A DNA stretch of 64,000 bases. Origin: Ianthella basta (Eukaryota > Porifera > Demospongiae > Verongiida > Ianthellidae). The stretch covers positions 1,611,384 to 1,675,383 of the forward strand of contig OZ025886.1 of assembly GCA_964019415.1 (NCBI GenBank), read 5' to 3'. Shown here in pieces: positions 51,548-64,000 of this stretch. How positions within the stretch are numbered: the stretch's first letter is position 1; every line of letters begins with the position of its first letter. A program made the position numbers and the translations under genes. The notes beneath the pieces are model-generated. The model searched no databases, was not told where the DNA came from, and worked only from the letters and a program-made list of their open reading frames with translations.

Positions 51548-53335
51548 CTAGCTGCAAGGCCCCCGCCTTCGGCAGGCCCTGTAGGAGGGTAAACTGTAAA
51601 GTGGTCGAGTGCTTCCTGTAAGGGGTTTAGTAGTTCTCTGTAGTATCTATATTGTTTCTGTAGGGGGTCTTTGGGCGGGTCTCTCCGCGTGCTTGGCGTA
51701 TGCCAGCTGGTCGGACACAGGCTGGTAATGCCATTGCTACTCAGGCCCCAGCTAGTAATGCACTGGCTGGTCATGCATGCTCTGCATGGCAAAGGATAGT
51801 CCAGGCTGGCCTGGTGATGTCAGTGTGACTGACCTACCATGTGTGCATGCAATTTATATGGAAGATCACCGTAGACAAATAATGGATAGTTGTAAGAAGC
51901 TGATGGTTCCTGTGTGTATATATGCAGACTTTCTGCAATAGAAAGCTATATAATGTACAAAGGAATGCTATAATTATATGTACAAAGGAAGCTCTATGTG
52001 TACAAAGAATCTGTGTGTAGCTACATGCTGATGTTTATAGCTACAGTACTTCTCTATAAACAACATTCCTTGTCTCACCACCAGGTGCATAAATATAAAA
52101 GGTTGTTACGACAGCCAACTTTAGAGCAACACACATAGAACTGACTATGAGCAAAGCAGGGTGGTTCAAGGTATAGCCCAGCGACTATCAAACTTTGGCC
52201 TTGGGCTGTGTTGATCGACATGGCAGAACAACGCGAACGCCTAGGATACGGCATACTTTTTCTTCCAAGGGGTTCAGCAAGCCCTGTAGGAGGGTCCAGT
52301 GTATACTGTAAAGTGGTCGAGTGCTTCCTTTAAGGGGCCCTAGTGCATTCTGTAGAGGGGTCCTGTACGTTTTTCGCAGATCCAAGATGGCCGACGGTCA
52401 GTTCATCCTGGGTTATCACCACGCGCTCCTCGGCAGCAGCTTATTTTAGCACGTCTACCACCTTATATTGTGGACACGTTGGTGGCCCCAAACCGCTGTA
52501 ACTTGCACTGGTAGTGGTTTTGCCTATCAATTAGCACATGAATGTAGATCCAGAAATATGTACGTAAACACTACCTTCGGGCGGGTCTCTCCGCGTGCTC
52601 GGCGTATGCCAGTTGGTCGGGTACAGGCTGGTAATGCCATTGCTACTCAGGCCCCAGCTAGTAATGCACTGGATTGTCATGCACGCTCTGGCAAAGGATA
52701 GTCCAGGTGATGTCAGTGTGACTGACCTACCATGTGTGCATGCAATTTACATGGAAGATCACCGTAGACAAACAACGGATAGTTGTAAGAAGCTCATGGT
52801 TTCTGTGTGTGAGACAGCCCCCTTTCCTTTTTGTCCGCTTCAGCATCGCGCTAGCTGGGATGCGCGAACGCCTAGGATACGGCATATTTTCTTCCAAGAG
52901 ATCCAAGATGGCCGACGGTCGGTTCCTCCTGGGTTATCGCCGCGCGCTCCTTGGTAGCAGCTTATGTTAGCACGTCTACCACCTTATATTGATGTGAGGT
53001 ACAGCGTGCGACAGCTGGGAACGCTTGGGCGCGTTTCGTCGACGTTCGCGGGAGGAGTTCGCGAACAACGGTTGGGGCTCCTCTTTTGTATTGGCAGCAT
53101 AGGAGCGTGCCCGGAAAACCGTATAGTTCTTCCGTAAATCCACGATGGCGGACGGCCGTTCAGAGGTTTTTCGCCGCGCGCTCCTCGACAGGAGCTTCTT
53201 CGCGCACGTCGCCCCCCTTAGATCGAGACCGGGTGTGGCGTCCATAATCTGGGAAAGTTTGGTCTCAATTGGCAGCCGCTCGCGGGAGCACTTCGCGGAC
53301 AACCGTTCTGCTCATTACCTCTTTATATATATAGA
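51548..53335 (-). mobile_element. Helitron-like non-autonomous element, copy A
   Basis: Read on the minus strand it starts TCTATATATATAAAGAGG and ends in a CCTGCC-GAA-GGCGGG hairpin, then GGCCTTGCAGCTAG, followed by T. A 5' TC, a 3' hairpin and a terminal CTAG next to T are the diagnostic Helitron ends. No Rep/helicase was seen. The interior contains a direct repeat of about 240 bp (51668-51920 and 52578-52812). Confidence 0.55.
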
Positions 53336-53893
53336 CTAGCTGCAAGGCCCCCGCCTTTGGCAGGCCCTGTAGGAGGGTAAACTGTAAAGTGGTCGAGTGC
53401 TTCCTGTAGGGGGTCCTAGTGCGTCCTGTAGAGGGGTATGTCTGTACGTTTTTCGCAGATCCAAGATGGCCGACGGTCGGTTCATCCTGGGTTTTCACTA
53501 CGCGCTCCTCGGCAGCAGCTTATTTTAGCACGTCTACCGCCTTATATTGATGTGAGGTACAGCGCACGACGGCTGGGAATGTTTGGTCGCTTTTCGTCGA
53601 CGTTCGCGGGAGGAGTTCGCGAACAACGGTTGGGGTTCTTCTTTTGTATTGGCAGCATAGGAGCGTGCGCGGAAAACCGTATATTTTCTCCGTAAATCCA
53701 ATATGGCGGACGTTCGTTCGGAGGTTTTTCGCCGCGCGCTCCTCGGCAGGGGCTTCTTCGCGCACGTCGCCCCCCTTAGATCGAGACCGGGTATGGCGTC
53801 CGTAATCTGGGAAAGTTTGGTGTCCATGCGCCGTTGCTCGCGGGAGCACTTCGCGGACAACCGTTCTGCTCATTACCTCTTTATATATATAGA
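53336..53893 (-). mobile_element. Helitron-like element, copy B
   Basis: Shares both ends with copy A and is directly adjacent to it. About 437 bp (53455-53891) closely match 52900-53334 of copy A; copy B is shorter inside. Confidence 0.55.
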
Positions 53894-54039
53894 TATATAT
53901 ATATATTTCTGTCATTTTGCAAATGGCGGCGCTCACGTCGTTCTTTACAAAGCTTTAAATCCTCTCTAATGACGTTTTGCAGTGTTTGAATCGAACGAAA
54001 TGTGGTCATAAACATGTGTTAATGGAGTGATACTAATAA

Positions 54040-54660
54040 AAAGCCTAAGGAACGTCTCTTCTGCGAGATACAGCTCCAATTATCACTGACGGACATTGTA
54101 AAATGGCCGCGCGCTCGACGCTTTCTGTTTGCCAGGCTCAAAACCATTCTCTTTAGATTTCGCCGTGTATCCAAAGAACGCAAAGTGTTTCTAGAACATG
54201 TTTAAGTAATATTATTGTGGTAGGAAGCTTACGTAACTGTTTTTCTGCGAGGTACAGCCCTAAATACAACAGAAGTCTAGTGACCCGTAGGCCAATAATG
54301 GAGGACCAGCGAGTCATGACATAATTATAGCCATGATTCGCTCATATAGTCATCATAGGGTAGCCTTTTAGCCAGCACACTCCTCCTCCAGGCACAAAGT
54401 AACAATTGCTCATTTAGAATGTCATATAGATCAAAAAGCAGTAGGCAAACATTTGACAGTTTGGTAGGGATGCTTTCACTGGATATGACTGGCTGCTCTG
54501 GAGACTTGAAACTCTTGCAAACCCAACGGTCTAGTGTGTCTTGATGTATCTTTCAGGCCAACAACAATATTAATACTGTACCCCCAACTATCTGATTTAC
54601 TGAACATACATGGGAAAATTGCTAGCAAGTAGTTCGAGGTTCAGGGGCGCCCTGGCGCCC
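54040..54660 (-). mobile_element. Inverted copy of the 7536-8056 element
   Basis: Reverse-complement similarity across the segment, including AAATGGCCGCGCGCTCGACG, TAGCCATGATTCGC and TGGCTGCTCTGGAGAC, ending in GGGGCGCC/GGCGCCCC words. Confidence 0.7.
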
Positions 54661-54726
54661 CACGAGTTTTTTAACTCGAAATACTTGTTGCTTAATAGGC
54701 ACATAACTTTATGTATATACAACATA

Positions 54727-54728
<2 letters not shown>

Positions 54729-54757
<29 letters not shown>

Positions 54758-54759
54758 TA
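54729..54759. repeat. (ATT)n microsatellite, LINE 3' tail
   Basis: About ten ATT units; on the minus strand this is (AAT)n directly downstream of the LINE coding region, as expected of a short-repeat LINE tail. Confidence 0.85.
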
Positions 54760-54926
54760 AGTGCACCGTGTTGTATAATACAAACACTAGGGTGTCAGCC
54801 CCATGCAGCACTATAATAATAATAATATAGTTGAATGTAACAAAGTGTCAAAAGAATCACAATGGGCATAGTTCTTTAAGGGCAGCTTGTCCTTTTCTGC
54901 CACATCCTCTGCAGCGCCTTCCGCAC

Positions 54927-56828
54927 TCATCCATCTTTGCATGCCTCCTCCAGTACCCATATCACCCTCTCATCATCCTTCATGCTCTCCCATCCTACCA
55001 CTATCTCATTCATCAGCCTTGCCATTTCTCTCCTCTCTTCTGCCACAAATACACACCGGCACACAAAGTGCTTGACATCTTCCACTTCACCACTGTCACA
55101 GTTCTTACAAAGTCGTTCGCCTCTACTTAACCCACACCATCTGCCAGTTTCTACCCTTAATTCTGCTGTTCCCCCTCGTAGTTTCACCATCATCCTCCTT
55201 TGCATCTTACACTCTATCTCCACACACTGCGCCTTGCATTCGGCATCCATTAAACTCCCAATCACTTCCAGCTTTGGCCGTTCCTTAGCTGCTTCCCTCC
55301 ATACTTCTCTCACTTCCCTCCATGCTATGTCCTTCAACACCTGCTTTACTTCTTTCAATGTCAACCCATTCACGGCCTCAGCATCTAACCCCTTCCATTT
55401 GAACCTCACCAAACTTTGTTGTAGCTCTTTCACCCACCGCACTTTACACCCTACTTCCAAGGCTTCAAGCATCACAACTTTCAATAACCTGCCATCAGTC
55501 ATCCTCATTACCTGTACCCAGAACTCAATACTTCTCTTCATTGCCACCCATTTCATTGGTAGCATGTTCATCTCAAATTGCAGGGAGACCATAGGGTGTA
55601 GTCTCCCCACCCCTAAAAAGATTCTTGCCACCCGCATCTGCACATTTTCAACTGGCCCGAGTTGTGCTCCACCACCCCATACCTCTGCCCCATACAATAG
55701 CACAGATTGAACGAGAGATTCCATCAGCCTCACAAAGGTAGCTCCTCTCACTTCTCCCACGGTGGCCCTGCACCTTCTGAGCCAGTCACTTAGTGCTCTT
55801 GCTCCCTCCTTTCCTCTCTCCTCCACCATTCTTGTACCTTGCAGGTGCTCATCAATCACACACCCAAGATACTTGTACTCCTGCACCACTGCAATCTCTT
55901 CACCTCCAACATCAAACTTCTCCTCCATCCTTTTCACACCTGTCCTTCTCACATGCATTACCCCGCATTTTTCCACATTCACTTCAACTGACCATTCATT
56001 ACACCATTCTACTAATGTGTTCAACCCATGCTTCATAGATTTTTCATCCTCTGCAAGAATCACTGCGTCATCTGCATACAACAACACTGAGATTAGCTGA
56101 CCCCTGCACTTTACCCCCACTCCTGCCTCTTTCAGCTTAGTTATCAGTGAATTGATATACAAGGAGAATAACAGTGGCAAAAGGATGCATCCCTGTCTCA
56201 ACCCACATGTTACTTTGAAAGGTTCACTTCGTCCCTCTCCCACCTTCACTTCACAACTCACATCCTCATAAACTGCCTTTAGGAAAGCTGAGAGGCGACC
56301 TCCTAACCCCATTCCCTCTAAACACCTCCACAACTTCTCTCTGTCCACCCTGTCATATGCCTTCTTAAAGTCAATAAAACTGGCAAACATCCCTGTCTTT
56401 GTCACTGCTTTCACCTGCCCCAATAATACCAAAGTCATTAACTGATCTCTGCACCCTCTTCTATTTCTAAACCCTCCCTGCTCCTCTGCCACCAGCTTCC
56501 TTTCTTCAACTACATGCACCAACCTATTCTGAGCAATACTGCACATCGCCTTATAAGCAACTGGCAGTAATGAAATGCCCCGGAAATCCTCTGTCTTGCA
56601 TACCCCACTTCTACTCCTCTTTGGTATGGGGACCACGGTGCTTCTTCGCCATTCCGAGGGAACCATCCCAATCTTCCAGCACCAACTGATGAGGCTACAC
56701 CAAAACTCCACCAGGACATCATTGCATACCATTTCAGCCGTTAGCCTATCACTCCCAGGGGCTGCTTTCCGCTTCAAAGTGTCCAAAGCCTGCTTCACTT
56801 CTTCTCTTGTCACATCTTCATTTAACAA
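54927..56828 (-). CDS. LINE reverse transcriptase part
   Basis: 633 open codons. RT motifs: AAPGSDRLTAEMV, FRGISLLPVAYK, ASFIDFKKAYDRVDREKLW, CGLRQGCILLPLLFSLYIN, the catalytic LYADDAVILAE (YADD at 56067-56078) and EYKYLGCVID. The C-terminus has CKNC-x8-10-H-x3-C, the usual zinc knuckle. There is no natural ATG at the start; the frame is cut off from the endonuclease by a one-base indel in a G/A-rich run near 56850. Confidence 0.88.
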   Translation of the reverse strand: MLNEDVTREEVKQALDTLKRKAAPGSDRLTAEMVCNDVLVEFWCSLISWCWKIGMVPSEWRRSTVVPIPKRSRSGVCKTEDFRGISLLPVAYKAMCSIAQNRLVHVVEERKLVAEEQGGFRNRRGCRDQLMTLVLLGQVKAVTKTGMFASFIDFKKAYDRVDREKLWRCLEGMGLGGRLSAFLKAVYEDVSCEVKVGEGRSEPFKVTCGLRQGCILLPLLFSLYINSLITKLKEAGVGVKCRGQLISVLLYADDAVILAEDEKSMKHGLNTLVEWCNEWSVEVNVEKCGVMHVRRTGVKRMEEKFDVGGEEIAVVQEYKYLGCVIDEHLQGTRMVEERGKEGARALSDWLRRCRATVGEVRGATFVRLMESLVQSVLLYGAEVWGGGAQLGPVENVQMRVARIFLGVGRLHPMVSLQFEMNMLPMKWVAMKRSIEFWVQVMRMTDGRLLKVVMLEALEVGCKVRWVKELQQSLVRFKWKGLDAEAVNGLTLKEVKQVLKDIAWREVREVWREAAKERPKLEVIGSLMDAECKAQCVEIECKMQRRMMVKLRGGTAELRVETGRWCGLSRGERLCKNCDSGEVEDVKHFVCRCVFVAEERREMARLMNEIVVGWESMKDDERVIWVLEEACKDG

Positions 56829-56842
56829 TTCATTCCTCCCAT

Positions 56843-58198
56843 TTAACTCTTCTCCCCATTCATCTCATCAACCTCTGATCTTCTCCCCTGATTCAACACA
56901 TTTTGAAAGTATCTCTTCCATACCCCTACGGCTTCCTTACCCTGTCTCACCACACCCAGCTCATCATATACCTTACTAATGTCACTCCTCTTTTTTTTAC
57001 CGTTTGTCAAGTCCAGCTTTCTTGCCATTCTCCACCACTTCTTAGGATTTCTTATCACTCTATCCAGTTCATTTCGTCTGCTTTCATCAAAACTTCTCTT
57101 CGCTCTACTTACTGCTTTCTTATATTCCCTTCTCTTCTCAACATTGTCTCTCCTTTTCCCCCTCTTTGCATCACTACCATTACACTCCAACCACTCTCTC
57201 TCTGCCCTGTGGAAAGCCTTCCTCAGTTTGGCAATCTCTTTGGTGAACCATGGTTGCCCACCTTTACCTCTCTTCACCTTCATCTCTGCCAATCCCTGTC
57301 TCATCATCTCTGTCAATTCTCCGTATATTTCATCAATCACTTCCTGGTCATTCCCTGCTGTTTCCACTTTATCCGTCAACAACCTCACCCTCTCCACCTC
57401 ACCTTCCAAGTATCCCTCTGGGACCACGTACCGCTTAACCATGCCATCTTCAAGTTCACCTTCCTCCTTGCCTTCTTCCATCCCACTAACCCAGTCAGTT
57501 GCAACCTCCCAGCTCATAAGGGAGTGGTCAGGTGTTCTAGTGACCACCCCTCTGCAGTCCATCTCCTCCACACTCTCTGACATGGTTGTCACCTTGAAAT
57601 TTTCAATGATATGAAAATTCTCCTTGCTGACCAGGCAGTAGTCGACCACTGAACATCCCTTGCCAGAGACACAAGTGAATGCATCCCTTCCCTTCCTCCC
57701 ATTCACCTCTGTCATACTTGTACTTCGGAGGAAGTCCACCAATGCTTCGCCTTGACTGTTCTTCACCCCATCAATCACTTTTCTAGGAGGGATGCCATCC
57801 CTGTCTGTATTAAGTTCCTCACATCTAGCATTGAAATCTCCACAGATTATCAGAGGCCCCTGTGAGCAAAACTTTGCCACCTGTTCAGATAGCAGCTGGA
57901 GGGTTTCCTCTGCCCCCTGTCCCCGGCTTGAGGACTCAGGTGGGATGTAGCATGCTGCCAATATCAGAGTGTCTTCATTCCCTTGACTTAACCTCACCCA
58001 TAGAATATCCTCAACGTCTGCGTCTATGACTTCCACTGCCCACTTCTCCAGCACCTTCTCACGAACCAACAGACCAACCCCACCTGAACCCCTCACTGCC
58101 TTCCTATGGAGGTTTCTTCTATTCCGCCCAAACCACCTATATCCTTCCACAACAATCTCCTCCTCTCCCCTCAACCAAGTCTCCACCAATGCCACCAC
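56843..58198 (-). CDS. LINE AP-endonuclease part
   Basis: 451 codons in a different frame from the RT. Motifs of the EEP family: VALVETWL, GGVGLLVRE, PLIICGDFNAR, SVVDYCLVS and TPDHSLMSWEV (catalytic Asp-His). The ending NGEKS and stop mark the frame break. Confidence 0.85.
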   Translation of the reverse strand: MVALVETWLRGEEEIVVEGYRWFGRNRRNLHRKAVRGSGGVGLLVREKVLEKWAVEVIDADVEDILWVRLSQGNEDTLILAACYIPPESSSRGQGAEETLQLLSEQVAKFCSQGPLIICGDFNARCEELNTDRDGIPPRKVIDGVKNSQGEALVDFLRSTSMTEVNGRKGRDAFTCVSGKGCSVVDYCLVSKENFHIIENFKVTTMSESVEEMDCRGVVTRTPDHSLMSWEVATDWVSGMEEGKEEGELEDGMVKRYVVPEGYLEGEVERVRLLTDKVETAGNDQEVIDEIYGELTEMMRQGLAEMKVKRGKGGQPWFTKEIAKLRKAFHRAEREWLECNGSDAKRGKRRDNVEKRREYKKAVSRAKRSFDESRRNELDRVIRNPKKWWRMARKLDLTNGKKKRSDISKVYDELGVVRQGKEAVGVWKRYFQNVLNQGRRSEVDEMNGEKS

Positions 58199-58560
58199 AT
58201 CTGGCTTGTAGAAATCTTCTTTGCCCTCATATCATGCCCTTCCCTCATTTTCTCCATTTCACCACCACCTCTTCCCCACCCACAAACATTCCAACACATC
58301 ATACTCAACCTCCCCTCACCTCTGGTCCCAACATCTGCAAACAATCCCTCTTCTTCCCCTCTCCCTGCCACCTCACCAGTAGCTTTCACCTGTGCCCCTC
58401 CGACACAGATTCCATCACTAAAAAATCACGCTCTCCTCTTCCAACTTTCTGCCACCGCCAATACTTATGCTTCCACTGCTCATCCAATGTCACTAGATCC
58501 CTCTCTTGGGCTTTCACAACAAACCACCACACCTTTTCCTTCCACTGACCCACGTGCTTA
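58199..58560 (-). pseudogene. LINE 5' part in a shifted frame
   Basis: Reads LSMMCWNVCGWGRGG in the minus frame ending at 58171, the N-terminus of the AP-endonuclease, and is joined to the main part only by a one-base shift near 58200. Upstream, another open stretch (WKEKVWWFVVKAQERD) may be older coding sequence. Confidence 0.6.
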
Positions 58561-58640
58561 TAGTATATTTTATATAGTCACAGCATTCATTTCTACAGCA
58601 TGTACGTATATGCGCCTTAACTTAGCGTTTCACACCACCA

Positions 58641-63760
<5,120 letters not shown>

Positions 63761-63814
63761 GTAAGTATTAGTATAGGTAGCAAAGCAGTGTAAATATGTG
63801 CAAATGATATATAA

Positions 63815-64000
63815 CTAGCAGGAAAGCCCGCCTTCGGCGGGCTTCCCTGCTCCGGCACCCCCACGACAGCTGCTGCACGATAGCTACTCCACAACAGTGT
63901 GGCTTATGATTGTGTGGGTATGCCAGCTGGTAGGCCGCAATCATAGCTATGCATGCATGTTGCAGGCAATGCTGTGTGTAGCATGATGTGGACAGAGAAT
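63815..64000 (-). mobile_element. Helitron-like 3' end, partial
   Basis: On the minus strand a perfect AAGCCCGCC-GAA-GGCGGGCTT hairpin is followed by TCCTG and CTAG, then T. The remainder runs off the window. It shares the word GTATGCCAGCTGGT with copy A at 51548. Confidence 0.55.

Larger units (their letters stand above)
54729..58600 (-). mobile_element. APE-type LINE (non-LTR retrotransposon), degenerate
   Basis: Endonuclease and RT lie on the minus strand in the usual order with a 3' (AAT)n tail. At least two frame breaks (near 58200 and 56830-56850) split the ORF. The 5' limit is unclear. It ends within about 100 bp of the first exon of the Reeler gene, in opposite orientation. Confidence 0.85.

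Noticed and set aside
52468..53969. Arg/Gly-rich ORFs in the Helitron-like region
   Set aside because: They are GC-rich repeat DNA, present twice, with no domain; the frames are not conserved between copies.

Overview
The window is eukaryotic and metazoan: genes are split into many short exons with GT-AG introns, exon boundaries are mostly phase 1, and the proteins carry animal extracellular domains (Ig, fibronectin III, NIDO, AMOP, VWD, EGF, cadherin, Reeler, VWC). Compact introns, AT-rich intergenic DNA with many small inverted-repeat elements, and the domain mix suggest an early-branching animal, most likely a demosponge. The species assignment is inference. No RNA genes or CRISPR arrays were seen.

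Layout. (1) 1-1400: a GT microsatellite and a broken partial duplicate of a WDR83/MORG1-like gene, keeping only exon 2 and exon 10. (2) 2612-36594, plus strand: one very large receptor-like gene reconstructed here as 47 exons (about 5,100 codons). It encodes a signal peptide, a lead Fn3 domain, 15 alternating Ig-Fn3 exon pairs, then NIDO, AMOP, VWD, EGF and cadherin-like domains, one transmembrane helix and a short tail. The first intron holds a restriction-like-endonuclease non-LTR retrotransposon with a long open RT frame, plus several repeats. The Ig-Fn3 array has grown by recent tandem duplication of a four-exon, ~2.34-kb block and carries lesions: a lost splice donor, a one-base deletion in an Ig exon, and an apparent one-base deletion in AMOP. 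(3) 36988-46895, plus strand: a complete 10-exon WDR83 (MORG1) orthologue, 317 codons, starting under 400 bp after the receptor stop codon. Its 6-kb intron 6 is packed with nested inverted-repeat elements and a 48-bp minisatellite. (4) 46896-54720: repeats only, namely another copy of the WDR83 3' flank, a degenerate RT fragment beside a CA microsatellite, a foldback element, and Helitron-like elements in tandem. (5) 54729-58600, minus strand: an APE-type LINE broken by at least two frameshifts. (6) 58641 to the right edge, plus strand: the 5' part of a second extracellular gene with signal peptide, Reeler, VWC, EGF and a second VWC; it continues out of the window.

How it fits together. The two extracellular genes are unrelated in domain content but both grow by duplication of symmetric exons. 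WDR83 is a conserved intracellular WD40 scaffold and serves as a positional anchor. The most interesting object is the Ig-Fn3 array gene. Its exons are all phase-symmetric, so copies can be gained, lost or skipped without breaking the frame, and near-identical blocks should make copy number unstable. This resembles what is known of invertebrate allorecognition and other highly variable Ig/Fn3 receptors, but function cannot be shown from sequence alone.
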